Positions 1 through 8,732 are shown, numbered from the stretch's first letter. The stretch is DNA of 64,000 bases from Aquabacter sp965279295 (GCA_965279295.1 CBDIHQ010000017.1); one strand, 5' to 3'. Numbers and translations: made by a program. The notes: a model not told the origin generated them from the letters alone.

Positions 1-1054
1 CAAGCGCCTGATCGAAGACGATGTACGCCTCCTTGTCCGGCTGACCCGCAAAATCCTTGGCAGGCGACGCGCGCTCGTTGGTGAAGCGACGCCCGGCCTT
101 GTTGATCAGCACCGCGCCCTCCTTGAACAGAGCAGGGGAGGGGCCAAGCACGGTGGTGAGGAATTTCATCAGGAACGGCCGCAGGATGAATTGCGGCAGC
201 GCCTTCGTCGCCCAGACGATGAGATGGGCGATGGGTCGCAGCGGCGGCAGGGCCTGGATGAAATTGCCCTTCGCGGGCGGCACGAAGCGCATGATCGGGC
301 CGCGGATGATGTCGCCGTTCAGCACCTCGGCGCCGAACCGTATGGCCATGCGGTGGCCATCCCCCGTGGAGGTGGGGGCGACGCCGTCCACTGCCGCGAG
401 CGCCGGCGAGGAGAAGTCGCGCTTGAGGTCGAAGGCGGCGCTGTAGTCACCGGTGGCAAGGATGACCGCCCGGTGTGCCGCGAACCGGCGGGTTACGCCA
501 TCGGTTACGGCATCCACGGCGGTGATGCGGCCATCGTCCATGACGAGGCGCTCAATCTTCGTGTCGAGGCGGATATCGACGCCCTGACGACGGCATTCGC
601 GTTCCATGTGATAGGCGAAGGAGGCGCTGCTTGGCACCACGTTGAGCATGCGCGGCTCGCGGTGCGGCGGGTCCGGCATGGGGCCGGTGAAGACGATCCC
701 GAGCCGGGTCAGCCATTCCACCATCTCGGTGGTGTGGTCCACCAGGATGCGGCGGAGCTTGAGATTGTCGCGCGGCGCAAGCGGTCCGGCATGGGCGGCG
801 AGGTCCTCGAAATGGGCTTCCACGCTGTCCTTGATGCCGGCCTCGATCTGGTACGGGGTGTTCACCGCCGTCACCGTGCCGACGCACCAGTTCATCATGC
901 CGCCGGTCTCGCCAGCTTTCTCGACCAGAATGGTCTTCAAGCCGAGCTTTGCCGCCTCGCTCGCCGCCGCAAGGCCGCTGGCTCCCGCGCCGACGATGAC
1001 CACGTCCGCCTGGATGATCTCGCTGGGCGTGGTTGGGTTCGTCATCTCTTCCAT
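1..1054 (-). CDS. FAD-dependent oxidoreductase (FAD-binding domain 2 family), 3' end outside window
   Basis: Flavoprotein of the fumarate reductase / 3-ketosteroid dehydrogenase superfamily, expected to oxidise or reduce a C-C bond next to a carbonyl; the substrate cannot be read from sequence. The N-terminus has the dinucleotide-binding motif GAGASGLAA followed by an acidic strand end (ILVEKAG) and GGMM. The frame stays open from the start to base 1, giving about 351 residues, so the C-terminal FAD lobe is missing. ATG at 1054 lies two bases past the stop of the upstream SDR gene; an in-frame ATG at 1045, preceded by GGAAGAG, is an equally possible start. The co-transcribed SDR and TctC receptor suggest a catabolic role. 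Family is clear, function is inference. Confidence 0.82.
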   Translation of the reverse strand, partial: MEEMTNPTTPSEIIQADVVIVGAGASGLAAASEAAKLGLKTILVEKAGETGGMMNWCVGTVTAVNTPYQIEAGIKDSVEAHFEDLAAHAGPLAPRDNLKLRRILVDHTTEMVEWLTRLGIVFTGPMPDPPHREPRMLNVVPSSASFAYHMERECRRQGVDIRLDTKIERLVMDDGRITAVDAVTDGVTRRFAAHRAVILATGDYSAAFDLKRDFSSPALAAVDGVAPTSTGDGHRMAIRFGAEVLNGDIIRGPIMRFVPPAKGNFIQALPPLRPIAHLIVWATKALPQFILRPFLMKFLTTVLGPSPALFKEGAVLINKAGRRFTNERASPAKDFAGQPDKEAYIVFDQAL

Positions 1055-1056
1055 TC

Positions 1057-1890
1057 TCAGTCCACCCGCGAGGGGGCGCCGACGAAGCCCGGAGCGCAAT
1101 AATAGCCACCCTGGAACGTCTCGGTCACAGCCGCATTTTCGGTCGGCCGTTCCTCCATCCCTTCGGCATAATCCTCCGCATTATCCTCCGGGACATAACC
1201 GATCTTGTCGGCGTCCGGGTTCTTCCAGAACGCCCGCGTGTTCGCGGAGACGCCGTAGAGCGTGAGGTAGGAATAGCGCGGCGCCTCGATGCAGCGGCAG
1301 ACGAGGCGGGTGAAATCATCTTGGCTCAGCCAGACGCTCAGATGGCGCAGATCCTCCGGGCGCTCGCGGAACACGCCGATGCGGATCGAGGCGACTGCGA
1401 GCCCGTATTTGTCTGCATAGAGCCGCCCCATGGCCTCGCCGAACACTTTGCTGACGCCATAACGGCTGTCGGGCCTCGGCTCCACCGTGTTGTCGATGAT
1501 CTGGTCTCGTCGATAGAAGCCGATGGCGTGGTGGGAACTGGCGAAGATCACCCGCTCGACGCCCTTGACCCGCGCGGCCTCAAACAGGTTGTAGACCCCG
1601 GCGATGTTCCGGTTGAGCACGGACTCCCAATCGGATTCCACGCCCTGGCCGGCGAGATGAATGACCGCGTCGATCCCTTCAAGCGCGGCTTCCAGAGAGG
1701 CCGGGTCGAGGACATCGATGCGGCACACCTCTTCTCCGGGGCCGGCCTCCAGAGGAACGATGTCCGCCAGCCGCAGGACAGCATAGCGCCCGGCGAGCTT
1801 GCGGCGCAGCACACTCCCGACGCGTCCGGTGACACCGGTCAGAAGGACGCGCTGTGGCAGCGGCGGTGCTGCTTCGGAGGGCTGTGTCAT
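1057..1890 (-). CDS. NAD(P)-dependent extended SDR, uronate dehydrogenase-like
   Basis: Extended short-chain dehydrogenase of about 277 residues. The Rossmann motif GVTGRVG is at residues 19-25 and the catalytic YxxxK is Y144/K148 (RYGVSK); a Ser pair (SSHHAIGF, near 118) supplies the third catalytic residue. The NIAGVYNLFEAA and FASSHHAIGFY segments resemble bacterial uronate dehydrogenases, which oxidise hexuronic acids to aldarolactones, but no other uronate gene is visible, so the substrate stays open. The frame extends upstream to 2190, but that extension is arginine/proline-rich shadow sequence; ATG 1890 gives the canonical N-terminus. It lies 28 bases from the upstream TctC receptor and 2 bases from the flavoprotein, probably in one operon. 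Confidence 0.8.
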   Translation of the reverse strand: MTQPSEAAPPLPQRVLLTGVTGRVGSVLRRKLAGRYAVLRLADIVPLEAGPGEEVCRIDVLDPASLEAALEGIDAVIHLAGQGVESDWESVLNRNIAGVYNLFEAARVKGVERVIFASSHHAIGFYRRDQIIDNTVEPRPDSRYGVSKVFGEAMGRLYADKYGLAVASIRIGVFRERPEDLRHLSVWLSQDDFTRLVCRCIEAPRYSYLTLYGVSANTRAFWKNPDADKIGYVPEDNAEDYAEGMEERPTENAAVTETFQGGYYCAPGFVGAPSRVD

Positions 1891-1918
1891 GGCTGATCCC
1901 GCGTGGAGGAGAGGGCGG

Positions 1919-2899
1919 TCATTCGACCTTGATGCCGGTATCCCGAACGATCTGCCCAAGACGCTTGGTCTCTTCCCTAAGGAAGGCATCGAATGCCTTC
2001 GGCGCCATGGGCGAGACCTCTGCGCCGAGGGCCTGGATGCGCTGCTGGACCTCGGGCTGGGCCAGCACGATCTTGGCCTTTTCATAGATCGCGTTGATCT
2101 GCGCGGGGTCCATCTTGGCCGGGGCCACGAGCCCATACCATTCATAGATCTCAAGCCCGGGGAGACCGGCCTCGACCGCCGTGGGGACATTGGGCATTTC
2201 CGGGGACCGCTTGGCGCTGGTGACCGCCAGCATCCGCAGCTTGCCGGATTTCACATTGGCGATCGCCGAGGCCATGGAGATGAACAGCACCTGGCTCTGG
2301 TTGCCGAGAAGCGCGGTCATGGCCGGCCCAGCACCCTGGAAGGGAACCGGCAGCAGATCGGCGCCCGTCAGCTTGTTGAACTCCGCAAGTGCCAGATGCC
2401 CCGGCGTGCCGAGGCCGGCGATGGCCGCGTTCAGCTTGCCGGGATTGGCTTTCGCATAGGTGATCAATTCCTGCACCGTATTCGCCGGCACGGAGGGATG
2501 CACCACCAGGACATAATCGCCCTTGGTGAGAAGTGTGATGCCGGCAAAGTCCTTGTCCGGATTGAACGGGATGGAGGGATAGATGGCCGGGTTGATGGCA
2601 AAATTGCTGGTCGCCATGCCGATCGTATAGCCATCCGGCGTCGCCTTGGCGGTCGCGTCGAGGCCGATATTGGTCCCGGCGCCTGAGCGGTTCTCCACCA
2701 CGAACGGCTGATGGAGCTGCTCGCTGAGCCCCTGCGCCACGATGCGGCCGACCGCATCGGCTCCTCCACCGGGCGGATAGGGGATGATCACGCGCACCGC
2801 GCGGGTGGGATAGGCGGACTGGGCGCATGCGGCGCCCGCGATCCCGGCGAGTGCCAGGGTCGAGAGGCCCAAGGCCATGGCGATATTCAAGATTTTCAT
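1919..2899 (-). CDS. Bug/TctC-family tripartite tricarboxylate transporter substrate-binding protein
   Basis: Periplasmic receptor of 326 residues, the usual length for the Bug family. A Sec signal peptide ends near residue 26 (GAACAQS), followed by the family hallmarks YPTRAVRVIIPYPPGG, NRSGAGTNIG and PDGYTIGM. Such receptors bind carboxylated or aromatic acids, either for a TctAB permease or as signalling receptors. No tctA or tctB gene is present in the window, so the transport partner is elsewhere or absent. It is the first of three such receptors within 6.5 kb on the same strand, and it precedes the SDR and FAD oxidoreductase genes, suggesting that its ligand is their substrate or a relative. 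Confidence 0.9.
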   Translation of the reverse strand: MKILNIAMALGLSTLALAGIAGAACAQSAYPTRAVRVIIPYPPGGGADAVGRIVAQGLSEQLHQPFVVENRSGAGTNIGLDATAKATPDGYTIGMATSNFAINPAIYPSIPFNPDKDFAGITLLTKGDYVLVVHPSVPANTVQELITYAKANPGKLNAAIAGLGTPGHLALAEFNKLTGADLLPVPFQGAGPAMTALLGNQSQVLFISMASAIANVKSGKLRMLAVTSAKRSPEMPNVPTAVEAGLPGLEIYEWYGLVAPAKMDPAQINAIYEKAKIVLAQPEVQQRIQALGAEVSPMAPKAFDAFLREETKRLGQIVRDTGIKVE

Positions 2900-2924
2900 T
2901 TTTTCCTCCCCGTTCGTTCTTGCA

Positions 2925-4001
2925 TCAGGGGATGAGGCGTTCCGCCCTCATTTTCCCGAAGATGTTTTGAAACATGGCGCTACTCGCGATGGCTTCGCAG
3001 AAGCCGGTCTGGCGCAGCCGCACCGTGTCGCCGATCACGTCGTGCTCGCAGGCGAGCCGTGAGTTCGGTAATTGGTATTCGCCGAGGCTCCAGCCCGGCA
3101 GCCGGTCATAGGGAAACGGCTGAAGCGCGTGCTCGCGCACCAACCCATCCCACACCGGGCGCTCCCGCCCGAAGAATTCGGGAAGGAAGACGCCGTTGGG
3201 CGCGCCCGGCTTTAGTCCGAACCAGGCGGCGATTGCGGGCCACTCATTCTCCCAGCGAAAGCAATCGCCGTTGTTGAGGTTGAAGGCGCGGTTGCGGCCC
3301 TGCTCCAGGGTGGAGACATGGATCGCCGCGCGCGCCAGCAGGTCGGCATCGGCGACCTGGAACAGCATGTGGAAGGTGCGCGCGTTTCCGGGAAAAGGGA
3401 GTTCGTCGCCCAAGGCGCGATGCATCGCGGCGTAGACCGCCAGGGCGCTCGCGACATTGACCGGGTTGCCGGCGGAGGTGCCGCAGACCGAGTGCGGCCG
3501 CAGCGTGGTCCAGGTCCAGTCACGCCCGCGCTGGCGCTCCTGGATCATGTCTTCCTCGGTGTAATAGAAATCGCAGCCCGGCACGCGCGGGTCGGTTTCC
3601 TTCGCCGGGGTGGGGAAGGCGCCGAGATGGCAGCCGTAATATTTCATCCCCTGGATGAAATTGATGTTGGCGAAGTGGGGCAGATTCTCCAGGCCGCCGA
3701 GAAGCGAGCGGATCATCTCCTTGCGGCCGTCTGCCGAGGGCGCGTTTGCGCAATAGAAGACGTGGGTGATGTCCGGCCGTTCAGCCAGCGCGGCATTGGT
3801 GCGCGCGACGTCGTCGAGGTCGAGTGCGAGGTGCGAGAATGCGCCGAGCGGCGTCCCGGCCTTTAACTGAGGCACGCGCCGCGAGAAGGCGTGCACCCGC
3901 CAGCCCTGGTGAAGCAATTGCTCGCACAGAGGCGTGCCAGTGACGCCGGTGGCTCCCACCACGAGGGCCGCGCGCGCGCTCATGCGCGCCACCGCTCGCA
4001 T
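2925..4001 (-). CDS. SDR of the PRISE type (progesterone 5-beta-reductase/iridoid synthase-like)
   Basis: Atypical SDR of 358 residues (352 if the second ATG at 3983 is used, which places the Rossmann strand closer to the start). The nucleotide-binding motif GATGVTG is at 17-23. The signature that defines the PRISE group is present: GMKYYG with K120 and FYYTEED with Y147, in place of the classical YxxxK. The plant family members reduce activated enones at the 1,4 position with NADPH; they are also known as VEP1. The later segments WTTLRPHSVCG and AFNLNNGDCFRWE also match the family. Its neighbours are a TctC receptor and, further off, a ketosteroid-dehydrogenase-like flavoprotein, so an unsaturated carbonyl substrate is plausible. 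Fold is near certain, substrate is inference. Confidence 0.82.
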   Translation of the reverse strand: MRAVARMSARAALVVGATGVTGTPLCEQLLHQGWRVHAFSRRVPQLKAGTPLGAFSHLALDLDDVARTNAALAERPDITHVFYCANAPSADGRKEMIRSLLGGLENLPHFANINFIQGMKYYGCHLGAFPTPAKETDPRVPGCDFYYTEEDMIQERQRGRDWTWTTLRPHSVCGTSAGNPVNVASALAVYAAMHRALGDELPFPGNARTFHMLFQVADADLLARAAIHVSTLEQGRNRAFNLNNGDCFRWENEWPAIAAWFGLKPGAPNGVFLPEFFGRERPVWDGLVREHALQPFPYDRLPGWSLGEYQLPNSRLACEHDVIGDTVRLRQTGFCEAIASSAMFQNIFGKMRAERLIP

Positions 4002-4081
4002 CCGGCAGGCATCGTGCGTTCGCGGACACAGGCCGTACTCATGACATCTCCCGGTGGCTCCCAGAGTCGGGAGTATTTCTT

Positions 4082-4092
4082 ATTGTCGCAAT
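4082..4092. promoter_or_regulatory. small dyad ATTG-TCG-CAAT upstream of the PRISE gene
   Basis: Perfect 4-bp arms around a 3-base centre, in the AT-richer stretch 4069-4115 between the PRISE reductase start (4001) and the stop of the next TctC gene (4167). The lower GC content here suggests a promoter. The dyad is short, so an operator role is only a suggestion. Confidence 0.2.
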
Positions 4093-4166
4093 GAAATTCA
4101 TATAGCAGCAAATTTTGGGCCGCAAGCGTGCGCAGGCGCCCAGCGTCGCGCACGCCTCGCGCTGTC

Positions 4167-5159
4167 TTATTCCAGCGCGATCTTCGCCTTCGTGGCGACG
4201 TCCTTCCAGGTGCCGATCTCGCGGACGACCAGTGCCTGGAGTTGCTCGGGCGTGCTCGAGACCATTTCGATGCCGGGGCTTTTCGCGGCGATGTCAGCCC
4301 TTTCGGAGAGCTTCTTCGCCTCGGCCTCCCACTTGGCCACGACATTCTTTGGCGTGCCCTTCGGCGCAATGACGGCCCACCATTCCGAGGTGACAAGATC
4401 GGGGTAGCCCAACTCCTTGAAGGTCGGGACATCGGGGAGGACGGGCGAGCGAGCGTCGGAGGACACCGCGAGGGCGCGGATCTTTCCGGCCTTGATCTGC
4501 GGCACGGCTGTGGTGAGCGAGGCGATCATGGCCGGCACATGCCCGGCAATGAGGTCGGACATCGCCGGGGCGCCACCCTTGTAGGAGACATGCTGGAGAT
4601 CGATGCCGGCGGCGAGCTTGAGCATTTCGCCGGTGAAATGGGTGTTGGTGCCGGTGCCGGACGAGGCGAAGCCCATGCCCGGAGATTGCTTAGCCAGGGC
4701 CACAAATTCCTGGAAAGTCTTGGCGGGAGAAGCTTCCGGCACCACCAATATGTTCGGCACGCGGGCGATCAGGGAGATGAACTGAAAGTCGTTCGCGGGG
4801 TCGAAGGGAACCTTGGCATTGAGCGCGGGATACATCGGCAAGGCGCCGGTCATCACGCCCACCGTGTAGCCGTCCGGCGCGGATTTCGCGAGCAACTCCG
4901 AGCCGATCAGGCCGCCGGCGCCGGGCCGGTTGTCCACCACCACGGGCTGCCCCCAGTCCTTATTGGCGGCTTCGGCCAAGGAGCGGGCGAGGAAGTCAGT
5001 GGTCGCGCCGGGCGCAAACGGCACGATGAGGCGGATGGTGCGGTTGGGATAGGTGTCCGCAGCGGGTGCCTGGGCATTGGCCGCGGTTGCGGTGGCCAGC
5101 ATCATCAGCAGCGCCGGCATCATGGCGCGCGCGGTCGCGGATTTAGTTTTGGATGTCAT
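4167..5159 (-). CDS. Bug/TctC-family substrate-binding protein
   Basis: Second orphan TctC-type receptor, 330 residues from ATG 5159. That start is set by a strong GGGGAGGA ribosome binding site about six bases upstream and by the signal peptide that follows (ARAMMPALLMML to TAANAQA). The frame stays open upstream to 5321, but that part has no signal character. Family motifs: YPNRTIRLIVPFAPGA, VVVDNRPGAGG and PDGYTVGV. It is 165 bases upstream of the PRISE reductase and may be co-transcribed with it. As with the other two receptors, no TctA/TctB partner is encoded in the window. Confidence 0.9.
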   Translation of the reverse strand: MTSKTKSATARAMMPALLMMLATATAANAQAPAADTYPNRTIRLIVPFAPGATTDFLARSLAEAANKDWGQPVVVDNRPGAGGLIGSELLAKSAPDGYTVGVMTGALPMYPALNAKVPFDPANDFQFISLIARVPNILVVPEASPAKTFQEFVALAKQSPGMGFASSGTGTNTHFTGEMLKLAAGIDLQHVSYKGGAPAMSDLIAGHVPAMIASLTTAVPQIKAGKIRALAVSSDARSPVLPDVPTFKELGYPDLVTSEWWAVIAPKGTPKNVVAKWEAEAKKLSERADIAAKSPGIEMVSSTPEQLQALVVREIGTWKDVATKAKIALE

Positions 5160-5417
5160 GACGTGTCCTCCCCGGTCGCTCTTTTTCTGGAGCGTTCGTT
5201 CAAGGCGCCCGCCTTTGCGGAGGGGCCGAAATTCTGCTGGGTGAAGTTGGCGCATCAGCCCAGCGCACGCCGCGCGCGGCAGCTTTCGCCCCACCCGCGC
5301 GGTGAAATGGAAGAGTAACAATTTTACGATGCCGTACTCAATCCCATGATGCGCACTAAACGTGCTTATGCATCGGATCGCATTTGTCTGACGTTGCGTT
5401 AGATGCCCGCGAGGTAT

Positions 5418-5906
5418 TCACCCGACCGGGCGGTATATGGCGAGATCTCCCACCCCTGCCCAATCCTTTTCATCGGCAGCAGGCACCGCGAGGATGCCCC
5501 GGAACGGGGTCGATCGATCGATGGCAACGGCTTCCAGCCAGAGCATGTCGGGAAGGCCGGGATCAGGCCGATCCCGGTCGGCGACGATGAGGATCTGATC
5601 CACCGCGACTGGCGGCGCGCGGTCCGCGCCGGCGAACAGATTGCGCTTGTAAAAGCGCGTATCGATCAGCGCCTTGAACTCGCCCATGCCTCTGACGCTG
5701 AGATAATAGGGGTCGTGAAACACCTGCTCGGACGCGACGCCATACATGGCGAGGGAGGGCGGGTGGCCGGGGCTTTTGGTCTTGAAGCGTTGTGCTGAAA
5801 AGAAGCCGGGCACGGTGCGCATCACGCGCAGGTGCTCGACGTACCATTCATCCCAATCCGCTTCCTTCTCGGGCACGGCGAGGCCGCTCTGGCTCATGAA
5901 GATCAT
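5418..5906 (-). CDS. small dimeric alpha/beta-barrel (EthD/ABM-like) hypothetical protein
   Basis: 162 residues, no signal peptide. The N-terminal half has the pattern of a stress-responsive dimeric barrel: a short first strand, then DWDEWYVEHLRVMRTVPGF, which resembles the helix of EthD-like proteins and small monooxygenases. The second half is not recognisable. Start ATG 5906 overlaps the stop of the MmgE/PrpD gene by four bases (ATGA), so the two proteins are probably made in fixed ratio. It may process or bind the product of that enzyme. No catalytic motif is visible, so no function is assigned. Confidence 0.65.
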   Translation of the reverse strand: MIFMSQSGLAVPEKEADWDEWYVEHLRVMRTVPGFFSAQRFKTKSPGHPPSLAMYGVASEQVFHDPYYLSVRGMGEFKALIDTRFYKRNLFAGADRAPPVAVDQILIVADRDRPDPGLPDMLWLEAVAIDRSTPFRGILAVPAADEKDWAGVGDLAIYRPVG

Positions 5907-7336
5907 GATCGCGTCCCCGCACCTGCTGCGCGGCTTTCGCGCGGTTCCGGAAGCGCCAGAAGCTCTGTGAGCGGCGTCACGTCGCCGAGTGCTTCAAGGT
6001 CAAGGATGGTATCGCGGATCTGCCGGGCGCGGGCGGCGCTCAACACCATCTGTGCGTTCTCCAGGAACTTGTTGATGATGTCGGCTTCCGAGAGGGGATT
6101 TTCTGGCGAGCCCCGGTCGATGTCTTCGCGAACCGTCACGGTGCGCCCGTCGTTCGCGCGCACCACGATCGCGCCGCCGTAATGCTTGGGGAAAGAGGTG
6201 GCGGGGTCGATCTCGTACGTCACCTTGTCCGCGAGAGCGAGGGTGCGCGGATCCTTCAGCCGTTCAGGGGTGATATCGGCCAGAGTGAAGCCCCCGGAAA
6301 GGAAGGCGGTAGCGGTGGAGAAATAGGCGCTGAACTGCGCCGTGTACCCATCTACCGGCCGCTTCTTGGCTTCGCGGGGCAGGCACACGGTGTTGATGGC
6401 AGCCTCCGGCAGCAGCACCCGGATTTCCGCAACCTCGTCGGCGGCGATCCCGCCCTCACGCCCGGCTTTTGCGGCGGCCTCAATGAGCGGAATGTTGAAA
6501 TAACAGGCCGCGACCGGCTTTACGGAAATCTCCTGGAGCACCCACCGTTCTCCAAGGCCGGCGGTGGCGAGGGCATAGTCATGGCCCCCCTCCACCTCGC
6601 CGAGATAAAGCTGGTAGAGGCCGAAGCGTCCCTCATACGGCTCGCTCGGGCCCGTGAAGCCGCCCTTGGCGAGGCTGGCGGCCGTGATGCCTGCGGTAGC
6701 GCCCCAGCCGGGCTGGAAGCGTTTTGTCCAGGCCATTTCGGTGGTGAAAGCCTGGTTTCCACCCGCCGTGCTGTAAGCGATGCCCTGGGCCATGACCAAT
6801 TGGTGGCTCGTGAGCCCCAGAAGGCGGCCGGCCACGAATGTGCCGGCGAACACCCCGATCACGCCGGAAGGATGGAAGCCGCGCTTCTGAAAGCCGCCCT
6901 TCGCCACTGCCCCCAGCCGGATCGATGATTCCAGGGCGGCGATATAGGCGGCCAGCACCTCGGTTCCCGATGAGCCCAGATGTGCGCCAAGGGTCAGCGC
7001 GCCGGGGATGCAATTAGCGCTGGGGTGGACGCGGCCGTAGATCGAGGTGTCGTCATAGTCGATGCCGTGGATCAGCATGCCGTTCACGAGCGCCGCATCG
7101 CGCAGCGTGAGGCGCCGTGTCGAGCCTATGACCGGCGAATGGCCCGTCTCCACCGCTGCGAGGGCCGAGGCCGCGATATGGCCGAAGTCCAGTGAGGAGG
7201 ACGCCAGCGCGACCCCTACGGAATCGAGAAACAGCAGCTTCGCGCGATCGCGAACGGCCAGGTCGATGCGGCTGACATCAAGGTCCGCCACGAACGCGCC
7301 GAGGGTCTGTGAAATGGTACGGGACGTGCCGCTCAT
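5903..7336 (-). CDS. MmgE/PrpD family protein
   Basis: 477-residue member of the 2-methylcitrate dehydratase/cis-aconitate decarboxylase/iminodisuccinate epimerase family. ATG 7336 gives MSGTSRTISQ, followed by the typical all-helical domain (RAKLLFLDSVGVALASS, GIDYDD, HPSANCIPGALTLGA) and the C-terminal small domain. The family contains dehydratases, decarboxylases and isomerases of carboxylic acids; without prpB/prpC nearby this is unlikely to be the methylcitrate enzyme. In-frame codons upstream of 7336 are arginine-rich and lack family similarity. The gene follows a TctC receptor by 62 bases and overlaps the barrel-protein gene by four, forming a receptor-enzyme-small protein operon. Confidence 0.85.
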   Translation of the reverse strand: MSGTSRTISQTLGAFVADLDVSRIDLAVRDRAKLLFLDSVGVALASSSLDFGHIAASALAAVETGHSPVIGSTRRLTLRDAALVNGMLIHGIDYDDTSIYGRVHPSANCIPGALTLGAHLGSSGTEVLAAYIAALESSIRLGAVAKGGFQKRGFHPSGVIGVFAGTFVAGRLLGLTSHQLVMAQGIAYSTAGGNQAFTTEMAWTKRFQPGWGATAGITAASLAKGGFTGPSEPYEGRFGLYQLYLGEVEGGHDYALATAGLGERWVLQEISVKPVAACYFNIPLIEAAAKAGREGGIAADEVAEIRVLLPEAAINTVCLPREAKKRPVDGYTAQFSAYFSTATAFLSGGFTLADITPERLKDPRTLALADKVTYEIDPATSFPKHYGGAIVVRANDGRTVTVREDIDRGSPENPLSEADIINKFLENAQMVLSAARARQIRDTILDLEALGDVTPLTELLALPEPRESRAAGAGTRS

Positions 7337-7398
7337 GGACCGGCTCCTGCTGGGGACAGAGCGGCCCGGCGCGCGTGCTGCGTGCCGAGCCGAAAGGA

Positions 7399-8376
7399 TC
7401 ATTCGGGCTTCAGGTTCTCTTCGCGAACCAGCTTGCCCCATTTGGCGACCTCATCCTGGACGAAGGCGCCGAACTTTTCCGGGTTGCTGCCGACCACCGG
7501 CTCCGCGCCGATGGCGCGCATGCGCTCCACCACATCTGGCATCACCAGCACCTTCTGCAGCGCGGCATTCATGATGTCGATCTGCTCGCGCTTGGTGCCT
7601 TTGGGCGCATTGAGCCCGTACCATTCGAACACGACAAAATTCGGCAATCCGGCCTCGATGGCGGTCGGCACCTGCGGCAGCAGTTCGCTGCGCGCCTCGC
7701 TGGTGACGGCGAGAATTCGCAGGCGGCCGGACTTCACGTTCGCGAGCACACCTGCGAGCGTCGTGAACATCATCTGTATTTCGCCACCCATGAGGCCGGT
7801 CACGGCCGGGCCGGTGCCCTTGTAGTTGACATCCGTAGCCTTCACCCCGGCGGCGCGCTGGAACTGAAGCAGGCCGAGGTGGCTCGGGGAGCCGTAGCCG
7901 GTGAAGCCGGCATTCACGACTTCCGGCTCCTTCTTCATCTTGGCGATGAGTTCCTCGACCGTCTTCGGCTCGAAATTGGCATTGACCACAAGCACATAGG
8001 TGCCGGTGCCAAGCAGGGCCACGGGTTCGAAATCCTTGAGCGTGTTGTACGGTAGGGTCGGCTGGAGCGTGGCGTTCACCGCGAAGCTTTGGGTCGGAAA
8101 CCCATAGGTGTAGCCATCCGGCGCCGCCTTCGAGGCGGCGTCCATGCCGATGATCGTGCCTGCGCCGCCGCGATTGTCGACGATGATCTGCTGGCCGAGG
8201 ATTTCGCCGGCCTTGTTCGCGAGGATACGCGCCACCGCGTCCGTGCCGCCGCCCGGGGGCCAGGGAACGATGAACCTCACGGTGCGGGTGGGATATTGCT
8301 GTGCCATGGCCGGCAGGCAGGTGGCCTGCACCAGGATCAGGCTCGTCAGCGCGGCGACGAGACGTCTCGCAATCAT
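7399..8376 (-). CDS. Bug/TctC-family substrate-binding protein
   Basis: Third orphan TctC receptor, 325 residues. The signal peptide ends near residue 25 (LPAMAQQ). Motifs YPTRTVRFIVPWPPGG, DNRGGAGTIIG and PDGYTYGF are intact. A GGGAGAG ribosome binding site precedes ATG 8376. It leads the operon with the MmgE/PrpD and barrel genes, so its ligand is probably a carboxylic acid handled by them. The three receptors differ clearly from one another and are not recent duplicates. Confidence 0.9.
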   Translation of the reverse strand: MIARRLVAALTSLILVQATCLPAMAQQYPTRTVRFIVPWPPGGGTDAVARILANKAGEILGQQIIVDNRGGAGTIIGMDAASKAAPDGYTYGFPTQSFAVNATLQPTLPYNTLKDFEPVALLGTGTYVLVVNANFEPKTVEELIAKMKKEPEVVNAGFTGYGSPSHLGLLQFQRAAGVKATDVNYKGTGPAVTGLMGGEIQMMFTTLAGVLANVKSGRLRILAVTSEARSELLPQVPTAIEAGLPNFVVFEWYGLNAPKGTKREQIDIMNAALQKVLVMPDVVERMRAIGAEPVVGSNPEKFGAFVQDEVAKWGKLVREENLKPE

Positions 8377-8504
8377 GTTTCTCTCCCAGAGGATTTTTTT
8401 GCTCCGCCGCGCACGCGCTTCAGGACGTGCGTTTGGGAGGTGCTGGCATCAGGTGCGGACCGGCAGAGCGGCGTTCATCGCCCGCCGATCGTTGAATATG
8501 GCTT

Positions 8505-8732
8505 TCACGATGTTGAGTGGTTCCACGCAGCCCCGTCGATGGCGGCGGGCCGGAGATAAAAGGTTGGGCCCGTGGCAGCTGGAACTTGCTCTGCCACGCG
8601 GGTTTTACCGGCGGTACCGATGCCGGTAAAAAGCACAGCAGCGCCTTCGGCTGCAACCGCTTCAGATGCGGTAGCGCCCTGGCCTGTACCCCCTCCCGGG
8701 ATGCGGGCAACCTTGCCGGCGAGACGTCCCAT
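8505..8732 (-). pseudogene. decayed N-terminal fragment of a classical short-chain dehydrogenase
   Basis: An open stretch of about 75 codons retains the skeleton of a classical SDR start: MGRLAGKVA, a damaged TGxxxGxG motif (GGGTGQGATASEA), AAEGAAVLFTG, AEQV.AATGPTFYLR and DGAAWN, then stop codons. Substitutions hit the glycine-rich loop, and the NNAG and YxxxK regions are absent. This is the only coding trace in the gene-free stretch 8377-8943. The remaining bases there (8733-8943) hold an AT-richer promoter-like zone for the hydrolase that starts at 8944. I read it as a truncated relic rather than a small functional protein. Confidence 0.6.

Noticed and set aside
191..1102. Long plus-strand open frame over the FAD oxidoreductase gene
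   Set aside because: Antisense shadow of a GC-rich gene; the minus strand has a clear Rossmann motif and family sequence while the plus frame has none.
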